From assembly GCF_902498195.1 (NCBI RefSeq), contig NZ_CABVIY010000003.1:310001-374000 (forward strand): a stretch of DNA of 64,000 nucleotides, in the 5' to 3' direction. This document shows, piece by piece, positions 54,592 through 63,584 of this stretch; positions within the stretch are counted from its first letter, which is position 1; every line of letters begins with the position of its first letter. A program made the translations under genes and the position numbers. The notes below the pieces were generated by a model. That model was not told the DNA's origin, did no database searches, and saw nothing but the letters and a program-made list of their open reading frames with translations. The DNA is from Pseudomonas fluorescens. GTDB taxonomy: Bacteria; Pseudomonadota; Gammaproteobacteria; Pseudomonadales; Pseudomonadaceae.

Positions 54592-56451
54592 TCACAGCTG
54601 ATCCATCGCCTCCGCCATCCCCTGATCCTCACCCAGGAACCCACCGCTTTGATGCTGCCACAGCCGCGCATAAGTGCCGTTTTTTCCCAGCAGCTCGGCG
54701 TGGGTACCTTGTTCGATGATGCGTCCCTCATCCATGACGATGAGCCGGTCCATGGCCGCGATCGTCGACAACCGATGGGCGATGGCGATGACGGTCTTGC
54801 CCTGCATCATTTCATCGAGGCTTTCCTGGATGGCGACTTCGACTTCGGAGTCCAGGGCGCTGGTGGCTTCGTCAAGCAGCAGGATCGGGGCGTTCTTGAG
54901 CATCACCCGGGCGATGGCGATGCGTTGGCGCTGGCCCCCTGAAAGCTTGATGCCGCGCTCACCCACCAGGGTGTCATAGCCGGTATGGCCTTGCCGGTCG
55001 CTCAGCTGGTCGATGAAACGGTCGGCCTGGGCGCTGGCGGCTGCACTGCGGACCTGTGCATCCGTGGCATCCGGGCGGCCGTAGGCGATGTTGTCGCGAA
55101 TGGAGCGGTGCAGCAGGGAGGTGTCCTGAGTGACCATGCCAACAGCGCTACGCAGGCTGTCTTGTGTCACGTGAGCGATGTTTTGCCGGTCGATGCGAAT
55201 CTCGCCGCTGTCGACGTCATAAAAGCGCAGCAGCAGATTGATCAGCGTGGATTTGCCGGCGCCGGAACGGCCCACCAGACCGATTTTTTCGCCCGGGCGG
55301 ATGTGCAGGCTCAGCCCGTCGAGCACCTGGCGTTCACCGTTGTAGTTGAAGCTCACATTGTCAAAGGTCACCGCGCCGCCAGTGGTCACCAGTACGCGGG
55401 CGTCCGGTGCATCCTGCACCTTCGGGCCGCGGGTCAGGGTGGCCATGCCGTCCTGCACGGTACCGATGTTTTCGAACAGCGAGGTCATTTGCCACATGAT
55501 CCAATGCGACATGCCATTGATCCGCAACGCCATGGCGGTAATCGCCGCCACGGCTCCCGTGCCGACTTCGCCCTGGTGCCACAGCCACAGGGCATAGCCG
55601 CCTGCGCCGAGGATCAGCGCGACCACCAGTGCCTGATTGACGATTTCAAACTGGCTGACCAGGCGCATCTGGCGAAAACCGGTGTGCTTGAAATCTTCCA
55701 TCGCCGCGCGGGCGAAGTGCGCTTCACGTTTGGAGTGCGAGAACAGTTTCACGGTGGTGATGTTGGTGTAGGCGTCCGAAATACGCCCCGTCATCGACGA
55801 TCGAGCATGGGCCTGTTCCTGCCCGACCTGCCCCAGGCGTGGCACGAAGTACAGCATGGCCAGCCCGAACAACGCGACCCAGGCAATGAAAGGCAGCATG
55901 AGTTTGAGGGCAAAGCCACCCGCCAGGGCGATGATCGCAATGAAGTAAATGCCGATGCCCGGCGCGATTTCGATGAGGATGAACAGGACTTCGCGCACCG
56001 CCAGGGCAGTCTGCATCACCTTGGTCGTGACCCGGCCGGAGAACTCATCGGAAAAGAAAGAAAGGCTTTGCCGCAGCATCAGCCGATGGAAGTCCCAGCG
56101 CAGGCGCAGCGGCAGATTGATCGCCAATACCTGGTGCTGCACCATTGTGCGAAGCGCCACCAGCCCGATGCTGGTGAGCAACACGATGCCAACCCCCCAC
56201 AGGACTTGACTGACTTGCCCGTTCGCCTCGCTGCCGACCTGCCAGGTCGAGAGCAGGTCCACGACCTGCCCGAGAAAGTAAAACAGCCAGGCTTCGTAGA
56301 TCGACACACCGGCACTGAGCAGCGCAAGCGCCAGGATATAGCCGCGGGCGCCGCGCGTGCAGGCCCACAGAAATCGCACCAGACCCACCGGCGGTGGGGG
56401 TGCTTCGTCGGGGGGGAATGGGTCGAGCCTTCGTTCAAACGCGCGAAGCAT
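54592..56451 (-). CDS. ABC exporter, fused permease and ATPase (MsbA/MDR type)
   Basis: 619 residues from ATG 56451 (GGAG 7 nt upstream). Six membrane segments in the first 350 residues, then the ATPase with Walker A GRSGAGKST, signature KLSGGQRQR and Walker B ILLLDEATSALD. Homodimeric exporter of lipids, drugs or peptides. It has no C39 peptidase domain and no adjacent HlyD/TolC genes, so it is not an obvious type I secretion partner for the repeat protein. Confidence 0.9.
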   Translation of the reverse strand: MLRAFERRLDPFPPDEAPPPPVGLVRFLWACTRGARGYILALALLSAGVSIYEAWLFYFLGQVVDLLSTWQVGSEANGQVSQVLWGVGIVLLTSIGLVALRTMVQHQVLAINLPLRLRWDFHRLMLRQSLSFFSDEFSGRVTTKVMQTALAVREVLFILIEIAPGIGIYFIAIIALAGGFALKLMLPFIAWVALFGLAMLYFVPRLGQVGQEQAHARSSMTGRISDAYTNITTVKLFSHSKREAHFARAAMEDFKHTGFRQMRLVSQFEIVNQALVVALILGAGGYALWLWHQGEVGTGAVAAITAMALRINGMSHWIMWQMTSLFENIGTVQDGMATLTRGPKVQDAPDARVLVTTGGAVTFDNVSFNYNGERQVLDGLSLHIRPGEKIGLVGRSGAGKSTLINLLLRFYDVDSGEIRIDRQNIAHVTQDSLRSAVGMVTQDTSLLHRSIRDNIAYGRPDATDAQVRSAAASAQADRFIDQLSDRQGHTGYDTLVGERGIKLSGGQRQRIAIARVMLKNAPILLLDEATSALDSEVEVAIQESLDEMMQGKTVIAIAHRLSTIAAMDRLIVMDEGRIIEQGTHAELLGKNGTYARLWQHQSGGFLGEDQGMAEAMDQL

Positions 56452-56629
56452 TGTGGTCTCCGAAATGATCAGGGTGAGGGGATTCTGCCATTTAATGTCT
56501 GTTTTGAGGGACAGCACTTTACGGGGGTGACGTTATCGAGGGTTGGGTTGCGGCTTGATACGAGCCGAAGGTAGTGGCTTTCTGATGGTACACTCAAGGC
56601 TCCTTCATCACTGTTCTGCAGGACGATTA

Positions 56630-57238
56630 ATGGCTCGGAAAGCAATTGGAAAAACTTCAGAAAGAGCACTGCGCGCTGAATTCAATAAAAAGAACCCGCT
56701 CCCCAAGAAGTTGGAGTTTCTTGATGGCGTGAAATTCACGTCTATCGCCTATGTGACCCTGCCGGACAAGGTCAAGGAAAGCACGCTGATTGAATTCACG
56801 CCCAAACAGGTGCAAGAGCTGTTGGTGAGGCGTGAGGTCAGGTATGGCGGTGCGCTTCGTTTTCTAAATGACCGCAAGGTAAAGGTTAAGCCGGCACCTG
56901 TCGGAGAAGCGCTCAAGCGTGCGGGAGAGGTGATTGAGTCTCTACAGCAGGCCAACGCTGAGGCAGCGACCCGAATGGAAGAGCTCAGCGCTGAATTGTC
57001 GAAGCAAAAGCGTCGAGTCCTCAGTAAGGATCGGGAGCTTGGAGAGGCCCACATCCAACTGGCTAGCGCCAACGCAACGTGTGAGCGATTCGAATCTCAA
57101 ATTCGTTCTTACAAAGCTCAAATTGAAGAGCTCCTGGGGCGTTCTACTTCCCCTGGAGGGCGGAGTCCAGCCGACGCCTGGGAAGAACATCAACCTGGCG
57201 GATGGCTGCATAAAACCAATTTGGGACGCCCCAAGTGA
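56630..57238 (+). CDS. Hypothetical coiled-coil protein, 202 aa
   Basis: ATG 56630 behind CAGGA. A basic N-terminus (ARKAIGKTSERALRAEF) is followed by a compact region to about residue 90 and a long coiled coil at about residues 95-170 (heptads in EVIESLQQANAEAATRMEEL onwards). The tail is proline/glycine-rich. No recognised family; divergent from the ABC exporter and followed by its own terminator. Could be a DNA- or membrane-associated accessory protein; unknown. Confidence 0.75.
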   Translation: MARKAIGKTSERALRAEFNKKNPLPKKLEFLDGVKFTSIAYVTLPDKVKESTLIEFTPKQVQELLVRREVRYGGALRFLNDRKVKVKPAPVGEALKRAGEVIESLQQANAEAATRMEELSAELSKQKRRVLSKDRELGEAHIQLASANATCERFESQIRSYKAQIEELLGRSTSPGGRSPADAWEEHQPGGWLHKTNLGRPK

Positions 57239-57257
57239 GTGTTCACTCTGAATTCAG

Positions 57258-57279
57258 ACCCGCCATGCGCGGGTTTTTT
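57258..57279 (+). terminator. Rho-independent terminator
   Basis: ACCCGC and GCGGGT with loop CATG, followed by TTTTTT. Ends the coiled-coil gene. Confidence 0.85.
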
Positions 57280-57519
57280 ATCGCCGGGGTCCCAGGCTCA
57301 TCTCATTGATCAAATGCCGATGGACCACTGGTCACGCAGGTACCACGTTGCATTGCGCGGATTGAATGGGGGGCTTGAGCGGGTAAGGCAACCCGGCTGG
57401 TAGGCGATTCACGGCCTCCTCAGATCGGGGTTGCGCTTTGTTGGACACCTCGCAAGCTCGACGGCTGCCGTGATCGCTGCTCGGGCATGAGGGTGATACG
57501 TGTCGTTGTTGGGTGATCG

Positions 57520-57548
57520 TTGACCCAGGGAAAGGATCTACCTATACA
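57520..57548 (+). promoter_or_regulatory. Sigma-70 promoter of the acidic small protein
   Basis: TTGACC, 17 bp, TATACA. Transcription would start near 57555 and give a 5' untranslated region of about 25 nt. The preceding 240 bp (57280-57519) show nothing else. Confidence 0.7.
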
Positions 57549-57580
57549 ATTCGCTCTTTCAATATTTGTTTCGGTAAGTC

Positions 57581-57739
57581 ATGAGCGAAGAACGAGATAT
57601 TCCCGAGCCCGAGCACGACCATCTGCTCGATCATGAGTTTCATGATGACGAGTCATGGGGCGAAGAAGATGCTCAGGCAATTTTTGACGAAGAAGACGAT
57701 GACGTTGATTTTCTTGATCAGATAGATCAAGAGGACTGA
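57581..57739 (+). CDS. Very acidic small protein, 52 aa
   Basis: ATG 57581 to TGA 57739. About half the residues are Asp or Glu, for example DEEDDDVDFLDQIDQED at the C-terminus, with histidines in the N-terminal half (HDHLLDHEFHDDE). It is supported by a near-consensus promoter at the right distance; the ribosome site (GGTAAG) is weak. No recognised family. Such proteins can be anti-restriction DNA mimics, metal-binding or partner-binding proteins; none can be chosen. Confidence 0.6.
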   Translation: MSEERDIPEPEHDHLLDHEFHDDESWGEEDAQAIFDEEDDDVDFLDQIDQED

Positions 57740-57841
57740 CGGAGGGGGGCGCGATTTTTTTGACGGCAGTTCTAAATCGTCATCAGCCGATCTTCAAACG
57801 AGTTACTGAAGCGATTCAAGGTCGCTTCGTAAGCCGGAAAT

Positions 57842-58093
57842 CAGGCGCGGGTCTATCTGCTGGTGCTGGCGGGATGCGCGAGCCAAGAGCCAGCGGTTCG
57901 GACTGTTCGGGTCGAGGTGCCGGTATTGGTTGCCTGTAAAACCCAGGAAGTTATTGTGCCACCCAGGGCAGCCGCCGGACTGATGAAAGCGGATTCGCTT
58001 GAATTGAAGGTAAGGGCGCTGCTGGCTGAGCGCCGGCAGCGGATTGGATATGAGAGGCAACTTTGGGCGGCAGCAAATGCTTGCAATCCATAA
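57842..58093 (+). pseudogene. Decayed phage Rz1-like spanin lipoprotein
   Basis: The frame reads through VYLLVLAGCASQEPAVRTVR, a lipoprotein signal with lipobox LAGC, then VEVPVLVACKTQEVIVPP and RRQRIGYERQLWAAANACNP, as in Rz1-type outer-membrane spanins of Pseudomonas phages. No ATG precedes the signal sequence (stop TAA at 57830); only a GTG inside the hydrophobic segment at 57863 is available, so the start appears lost. No other lysis or phage gene lies nearby. A solitary prophage relic. Confidence 0.55.
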
Positions 58094-58128
58094 GCTCTGA
58101 CTTACAGGCGGCTTTTCACCTATGACAG

Positions 58129-58614
58129 TTACTCTGTATTCCGGGTTTTTGGCGCATTGGTTTGTTTATGCTTGACGAAAGCTTTTTCCAGCAAATAGTA
58201 CGTGAGGATAATCAGAAGTAGATTTGCCGGTAAATTATTGTCCGCTGATAAAGCTCCGCCTGTCACGGCAGTAAAAATTCGAACTGCAATCAACGAGCAG
58301 AAAAATAAGCCGAACTCGGCTTGAAGGGAAACCTTAGCCTTCCTGGGAGGCACGCTGTCATAAAAGGTGGTTCCAGAAAGCTTTGAGGCAAATACAAAAA
58401 AGAAATACAACGAGGCATACATGAAAAACATACTAGGCCTGTTGCGGTCAGTAGTCTCCATGTGATTTACCCATGCCAACATGCAAGATATGAGTATTGT
58501 TCCACTAAAATCCTCCACAAAGTGAACCACTTGTGGAAGTCTCTTTCCTATCCAACTGATGCTGAGATGTAGGATTGCTGAAACCACCAAAATCCCGAAT
58601 ATCGCTCCGATCAT
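58129..58614 (-). CDS. Hypothetical membrane protein, 161 aa
   Basis: ATG 58614 behind AGGGAAA. Four predicted membrane segments (residues about 1-20, 38-52, 62-78 and 98-145 region), with a basic C-terminus (KAFVKHKQTNAPKTRNTE). No family recognised. Base composition is more AT-rich than in the metabolic part of the window, suggesting acquisition. Confidence 0.7.
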   Translation of the reverse strand: MIGAIFGILVVSAILHLSISWIGKRLPQVVHFVEDFSGTILISCMLAWVNHMETTDRNRPSMFFMYASLYFFFVFASKLSGTTFYDSVPPRKAKVSLQAEFGLFFCSLIAVRIFTAVTGGALSADNNLPANLLLIILTYYLLEKAFVKHKQTNAPKTRNTE

Positions 58615-58763
58615 GCTTATTTCCCTAGCTTTGCGGCGAGTCAGCCAAGGTCGCTATCGGCGAGTGATGAAGTAACTTGAGTGTCGCCCGCTAGCGAACA
58701 GCCAATCTGGACCTGCGGCGTACAGCGGGTCTGATCCACCTGGTCTGCGCAACAAAATCGCTC

Positions 58764-59168
58764 TTAGACCCCATTGTGTGTCCGGGGCCGAGCGGCCAAT
58801 TGCGAGCGGTGCGTCAAGATGGCCAAGGCAACCGCCACGATGAAGAGCGCCGGCACGTCACCTGCCAAGTGCCCCATTTGCCCCGGCTGGGTGACCGCCT
58901 GGACGGCCATGATGCCTCCGTGTACGGCACTGGACCACACGGTGAACCAGATCAGGCTCAGATTGGCTATTGGATCACGTGCGGCCAGGATCAAGAACAC
59001 GCCAAGTGTGGCGTAGATGCCAACGATCATCATCGGGTAGTCCGAGTGACCGACGTGCCAGGCCCAGCCGGACGGCCAGAACAACATCAGTGGGTAGAGA
59101 GCAAGGCACGCGAGGCCAGCCAAAACAAGAACGACGCGCAAATACCTGAGGCGATCGACTACGGTCAT
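58764..59168 (-). CDS. DUF6632-like small membrane protein, 134 aa
   Basis: ATG 59168 behind AAGGAG. Four membrane segments with HSDYPMMIVGIYATLGVFLI and SAVHGGIMAVQA, resembling the DUF6632 family of unknown function. Its start overlaps the stop of a possible 65-codon upstream frame by 4 bp. Confidence 0.78.
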   Translation of the reverse strand: MTVVDRLRYLRVVLVLAGLACLALYPLMLFWPSGWAWHVGHSDYPMMIVGIYATLGVFLILAARDPIANLSLIWFTVWSSAVHGGIMAVQAVTQPGQMGHLAGDVPALFIVAVALAILTHRSQLAARPRTHNGV

Positions 59169-59362
59169 GGCTGACTCCTTTTTGGGCCTTCCTCTAAATA
59201 AACCCCGAGTGAGGTGATAACGCCTTCACGGGCTTGATGGATAACATTCCTTGTTCTGTCGTCTATCCCTGACCAGGCCGGGCATTGTGACAGTCGGGTG
59301 ACCGCTGAAAGGGTTGATACAACATCAATCTGCTCAATCAGTTCCGGCACTAGACCAAGCAT
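59165..59362 (-). CDS. Possible small upstream protein, 65 aa
   Basis: ATG 59362 to a stop that overlaps the next start as ATGA. The coupling and the absence of a competing frame favour a gene; the weak ribosome site (GGGTAG) and lack of a recognisable family argue against it. No membrane segment; acidic. Confidence 0.3.
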   Translation of the reverse strand: MLGLVPELIEQIDVVSTLSAVTRLSQCPAWSGIDDRTRNVIHQAREGVITSLGVYLEEGPKRSQP

Positions 59363-59463
59363 AGCTACCCATTTGCGATCGCTCCGTCCACCGACTGCTT
59401 CTGGCCGATTGATGCCTGCCGCAAAGGGCAGTTACCGACCCATAACTGACAGTCGCCTCAGAT

Positions 59464-59895
59464 TCAGATTGAGCAAGTCGGTCGCTCACCCAATCGCTCC
59501 ACCAACCTTACAAGATAACCGTCGGGATCCTGGACGATGAATTCGCGCTGGCCTACTTCTACATTGTCAGCTCGATACCAGGTGTCTTTGCATTCTCGAT
59601 AGAGTGCACATCCAGCCTGATCAAGCTGTTGGATGATGGGTGCGACAGCCTCAACATCAATCTGTAGGTTGATGCCTCTTCCAAATGGCTGGGTCAACGG
59701 TGCGGCCAGCCATTGACCCGCGTCTGAATCAACCTGTTCGAGCATTATTTGAGCACCCTTCAAATCAAGGTATGCAAATCCATCTTCCTGGCGTTGATAA
59801 GCTACTTTGAACCCCAGACGAGAAACCCAAAAAGCCAGGCTGGTATCCAGGTTGGTGACCATTAACTCCGGTACCAGTTTGTTGCGTTCGAACAT
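59464..59895 (-). CDS. VOC-family protein (bleomycin-resistance/glyoxalase fold)
   Basis: 143 residues. Two beta-alpha-beta-beta-beta units: KLVPELMVTNLDTSLAFWVS with GFAYLDLKGAQIMLEQ, and GINLQIDVEAVAPIIQQL with REFIVQDPDGYLVRLVERLG. It resembles bleomycin-binding resistance proteins, which sequester the drug, but environmental homologues often have other roles. Stand-alone gene. Confidence 0.88.
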   Translation of the reverse strand: MFERNKLVPELMVTNLDTSLAFWVSRLGFKVAYQRQEDGFAYLDLKGAQIMLEQVDSDAGQWLAAPLTQPFGRGINLQIDVEAVAPIIQQLDQAGCALYRECKDTWYRADNVEVGQREFIVQDPDGYLVRLVERLGERPTCSI

Positions 59896-60039
59896 GAGAT
59901 GACTTCCATTTCAAAAGGCTCGTTTTTGCGGGCGGGCAGGTTCTGCGCCGTTGGCTTCGACACCACGATCCGGTGCTGGAATAAAGGGCTAAGCTTGGCC
60001 CAGCCCTGGTAAATCCACAATGTTGCGATCTTCTGCGCC

Positions 60040-60990
60040 TTAGTTTTTCTCGGCACTGACCTGGCCGGTATACTTGGGCAGATTAATTTCCACATCAGCT
60101 TTTTGTTGCAGGCCTAGTTCCATAAGGCGGCCGATATGGTGTTGGGCGGCAGGGCGTCGAACAGAGTTGAGAAAAGCGGGCCATTCCTTTCCGACGTCTT
60201 CGTTTGAAGGGAGGGAAGCTACATTCACCAGTTCCTTGATCTCGCCCAGAGATTGCTTGTCGAAGGTGGCGATGCGGCGGGCCAGAGCATCGACGAAGCT
60301 GTTCAGCTCGTTTTCGGGAAAGCTGCGGTTTACGTAACCATAACGCTCGGCCAGCTTGCCGTCGATGTCGTTACCGCTTAGCAGGACCTCTAATGCACGG
60401 CCGCGGCCGATAAGACGTGGCAGGCGCGCCATTGGGCCTCCGCCTGGGACAAAGCCGGCGCCAATTTCAAATTGGGAAAGCACTGCCTTGTCGCTGGCAA
60501 AACGCATATCGCTGGCCAGGGCCAGTTCGCTCCCCACGCCAGAGGCGCGGCCGTTGATCATCGCGATGGAAACCACCGGGGACTTACTCAGGCGTACCAA
60601 CATGTCCGGAAGCGGCGGCAGGCCGGTCTTCCCGTTGGGCATATCCAGGGTCCGCTCCAGGGGCTCCGCGAAGTCGTAGTGGGTCAGGAAAAAGCCAGGC
60701 ACCTTGCTTTCAAAGACCACCACCTTGAGTTTGGGGTCGCTTTCGATCGCGCTGATTACCTTCTCGAACTGTAAGGTAGAGTCCGGGCCATATATGTTGA
60801 AAGGCGGGTTGTTGATCTGCACTCGCCAGTATTCGGGGCTGACCTTATCAATGAGAAACTGGTTGGGGGAGGAACTGGCGGATTTGGGGGGGCTGGCAGT
60901 GTCGGCAGCAAGGGCTTGACCAGCCATTGTGGTGCCGCCCAGCAGCATAGTGAAAGCGAGAGTGGCGCTTACGATACGTCGTGATTTCAT
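60040..60990 (-). CDS. Crotonase-fold protein with N-terminal signal peptide
   Basis: 316 residues. Residues 1-28 are a clear Sec signal peptide (MKSRRIVSATLAFTMLLGG then AGQALA-ADT). The rest is an enoyl-CoA hydratase/isomerase fold: VVVFESKVPGFFLTHYDF, SIAMINGRASGVGSELALAS with the oxyanion-hole glycine, and SQFEIGAGFVPGGG with the Glu of the active site. An exported crotonase is unexpected because CoA thioesters are cytoplasmic. The usual alternatives are a hydrolase of a non-CoA ester or diketone; not determined here. Confidence 0.85.
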   Translation of the reverse strand: MKSRRIVSATLAFTMLLGGTTMAGQALAADTASPPKSASSSPNQFLIDKVSPEYWRVQINNPPFNIYGPDSTLQFEKVISAIESDPKLKVVVFESKVPGFFLTHYDFAEPLERTLDMPNGKTGLPPLPDMLVRLSKSPVVSIAMINGRASGVGSELALASDMRFASDKAVLSQFEIGAGFVPGGGPMARLPRLIGRGRALEVLLSGNDIDGKLAERYGYVNRSFPENELNSFVDALARRIATFDKQSLGEIKELVNVASLPSNEDVGKEWPAFLNSVRRPAAQHHIGRLMELGLQQKADVEINLPKYTGQVSAEKN

Positions 60991-61706
60991 AATGGTGGAA
61001 CTCCAATTTTATGGAATGAACAGCGATGAATTAACCTGAGTTCCGTTCAGGACCACGAGCACCAGTTGATGCTCGAATTAGCAGTACCGTTTTGGCAAAG
61101 ACAGGCGCGATGTGGTCACGTTAATGCTCAACTTTGTGATACCCCCTTCTGCCGGCCAGCCAACATCGCCGGTTTTTTTTATGGAAAATTGAACTTGGCT
61201 GTGCTTCTGGAGAACGATGGGGTCACTATATTTATGATGATCATCAAGATAAACGGACGATCTGAAATATCAGTTTATACATGGCGTAACTAATCAGCTG
61301 AAACTTCAGGAGGGATGGGCTATCGATTCCGAAGTGGCGATTGGGGAATTGCCTAAGCGCTTCTGATCTGCTCAGTGCTGCTGCCGCAATTCATAGAAAG
61401 CTGCCTGTGATGTGTGTCTAGGAGTGTAGTGCGGTTCACGGAGCTTGCTCGACAGGCTGCATCTGATCTCCAAGGCGAGGCGGCTATGCAGTGCATATGA
61501 ACGCAGACCAAGGGAGAAACTGCTCCGGAGCACGCCTTTGTATGGGCCATGCTCGTTTGTACCAATGCTCGTGGTTTAGGGCGTTAAGCCGAGATCGCTA
61601 ACGTACGAAACGTAGCTTTATCAGTTTGTTCATGCACGACGGCTGCTTCGATAGTTCACAGAACACCACCAGGGACAACAACGATGGCACCTAGTCGTCT
61701 TTTCAA
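60991..61706. other. 716-bp stretch without a convincing gene
   Basis: Short open frames on both strands lack ribosome sites and coding character. Composition is uneven and AT-rich between 61140 and 61270. No repeat, RNA or phage motif is seen. Confidence 0.5.
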
Positions 61707-61988
61707 ATGCACAAGGGAAAGGTCGAGGAGAGCAAGTGGTTCAATAATGCGTCGGAAGGCTGGGAGCAGCTTGTGCGACTGTTCAACGCCCATATCGTGC
61801 GCCGCGTCATTCGCCGCGCCGAACTGCACGCACTAACAGGGGAGGGGCATCTTTTCGTGGTAACCCGCGCCAGGCATACCGCCGTAGCGATACGCGAATA
61901 CCTCCGCCACCAGCACGTCGACTACGATCCAGATACTCCCGGCACATCCATGTTTATTTTGCGCCAGGCAGCTTCGGAAAAGCTGTAG
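61707..61988 (+). CDS. Hypothetical protein, 93 aa, possibly truncated
   Basis: The frame has coding-like third positions from about 61730 and reads plausibly (HLFVVTRARHTAVAIREYLR, YDPDTPGTSMFILRQAA), but no ribosome site precedes ATG 61707 and the preceding stop is only 12 bp upstream. The last 67 bp overlap the 3' end of the DUF1206 gene on the other strand. A 5'-truncated or spurious gene remains possible. Confidence 0.4.
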   Translation: MHKGKVEESKWFNNASEGWEQLVRLFNAHIVRRVIRRAELHALTGEGHLFVVTRARHTAVAIREYLRHQHVDYDPDTPGTSMFILRQAASEKL

Positions 61989-62737
61989 GCCGAAAAGGCG
62001 ATTAAACCCAGAGCCATCACCATCAAAATCAAAGCTCCCGCTGGCAGGTTCTGAAGAGCATCAAGGGCCTCCTTCATGCCGGGCGGATCCGTGGCTTTAT
62101 ACCGGGAACCGCTTATCGTTAAAAGCAGGGCGATCTCGATAAAAACCACTCCTCGGGCGATGAGTCCAAACCGGGACACCGGGCGTATATAACGCATTAC
62201 GTCTTCATCAGCCTCAAAGTACTTATCGAACGACGCCTTCCAACCCTTGAAGATGTGAGCAACGCCTACGCCTAGCGGGACGAATGCCACAAGATAGATC
62301 AACACGTTTGAGTGATCCCAGGACAAAAGATGCGCCAGTAAATCCTTTGTCTCCCCACCTCCGGAATTGCCTGAACTGCGAACGCCGCTGATAAGTAGAC
62401 CCAATGCAAAAAACGCAAGCGCACCGTTGACCACACCTCCCGCCAACAAACCTGCACGAATCACCAAACCCTTGAGTTGTGTACCGTGATGATCGACGTC
62501 GCGAATCGCTTGCAGCACTCGCCACCCGGCAAAGGCGAGCAAACCAGCCACGACCAGCCCGACGAGGACATATCCGAATGGCTCGCTTAACAACGCCTCA
62601 AGGCTTTTTTGACCGTCCTTCGGTCTGGTCGAGTCCTGAGCGGCCAGCAGTGCGAAGATTCCAATGATCAGATAAAGAACACCCCGAGCGGCATATCCGC
62701 CCCGAGCGAGCATGACAAGGGTGTGTTGAGCGGACAT
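61922..62737 (-). CDS. DUF1206 membrane protein
   Basis: 271 residues, six membrane segments arranged as three repeats of a two-helix unit, each opening with a Gly/Arg motif (ARGGYAARGVLYLIIGIFAL, IRAGLLAGGVVNGALAFFAL, RFGLIARGVVFIEIALLLT). That triple repeat is characteristic of DUF1206. Function unknown. Confidence 0.9.
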   Translation of the reverse strand: MSAQHTLVMLARGGYAARGVLYLIIGIFALLAAQDSTRPKDGQKSLEALLSEPFGYVLVGLVVAGLLAFAGWRVLQAIRDVDHHGTQLKGLVIRAGLLAGGVVNGALAFFALGLLISGVRSSGNSGGGETKDLLAHLLSWDHSNVLIYLVAFVPLGVGVAHIFKGWKASFDKYFEADEDVMRYIRPVSRFGLIARGVVFIEIALLLTISGSRYKATDPPGMKEALDALQNLPAGALILMVMALGLIAFSAYSFSEAAWRKINMDVPGVSGS

Positions 62738-62826
62738 TGGATTATTTCCAAGGAGTTATGTGAGAACAGACTCATCGCTGCGCAAGGGGTTCGATAATCC
62801 GACTCGTTTGGACGTTCCTGGCGACC

Positions 62827-63351
62827 TCAAGGCTGCTTGCGGAAGAACAAGGTGATCTGCCCTACCTCTACCCCGAACTTGGTCATGAACGAACGATTGA
62901 TCATGGTGTTCTTGTCCATAAGGTACATCCAGTCGTCTAAGTGAACCTGGTACTCCTTGCCATCCACCGGAAGGTTCAGCACATATTTCCAGCGCAGTGC
63001 ATTGCCTGCCACCTCTCCAAGCGCCTCGCCCACCACGTCGCTAGCGGTTCCGCGCCATTGGCCAGGGCCAGCAGGGGTCAGCGTCCACACCCGTTTTTGC
63101 TTGGTACCATCGCTGTAGGTAAACGATTCGTCGAGGATCAGCCTGCTGCCTGCGGAGTGGCCATTGATCACCACATGGAAGCGCTTGGTTACCTCGCCTG
63201 AACGCTTTTGAAACATACCCCAAGCTTCAACCCGGCCCTCGAAGAATTCACGCAACTCAAGCGTGGGCGTCTCCTGGCTGTAGGTATGCACATCCACCCG
63301 GCTGCAACTCGCAAGGCAAATGCATAGCAGCATTATCCATATCTTGAGCAT
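62827..63351 (-). CDS. DUF3833-family lipoprotein
   Basis: 174 residues from ATG 63351, which has GAGGAA at a proper distance; ATG 63357 is too close to it. Lipoprotein signal with lipobox LASC (Cys16). The mature part matches DUF3833 by FFEGRVEAWGMFQKRSGEV, ILDESFTYSDGTKQKRVWTL and the C-terminal WMYLMDKNTMINRSFMTKFG. Probably an outer- or inner-membrane lipoprotein facing the periplasm; function unknown. Confidence 0.9.
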   Translation of the reverse strand: MLKIWIMLLCICLASCSRVDVHTYSQETPTLELREFFEGRVEAWGMFQKRSGEVTKRFHVVINGHSAGSRLILDESFTYSDGTKQKRVWTLTPAGPGQWRGTASDVVGEALGEVAGNALRWKYVLNLPVDGKEYQVHLDDWMYLMDKNTMINRSFMTKFGVEVGQITLFFRKQP

Positions 63352-63584
63352 GAGCATTTCCTCAACGATCACCGAGCCATTTAAAGCTGAGTCATAGCAA
63401 GTAGCTTTGGTTCAGTGCGGTGCAAAATGGGGATAGATTTATTTTTCCCTGGATTAGACATCCGCTTTTGGCCGATCAGGGCCTGTCGCGAAGGGCCGTT
63501 ACCAACTTATTGCAGGTGGTTGTGACATCGAAGGCAACGCCGCGTGAGGAAGCTAGGGCGTATAGCCCTAGCAGATAACAAATA

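Noticed and set aside
54592..56451. ABC exporter as dedicated type I secretion ATPase for the repeat protein
   Set aside because: It is on the opposite strand behind a strong terminator, has MsbA/MDR-like features and no membrane-fusion or outer-membrane partner gene.
61066..61293. 75-codon plus-strand frame
   Set aside because: No ribosome site, mixed composition and no recognisable sequence pattern.
61707..61760. Cold-shock protein similarity (KGKV...KWFNNAS)
   Set aside because: Only a few residues agree, spacing is wrong and the remaining 70 residues do not resemble a cold-shock domain.
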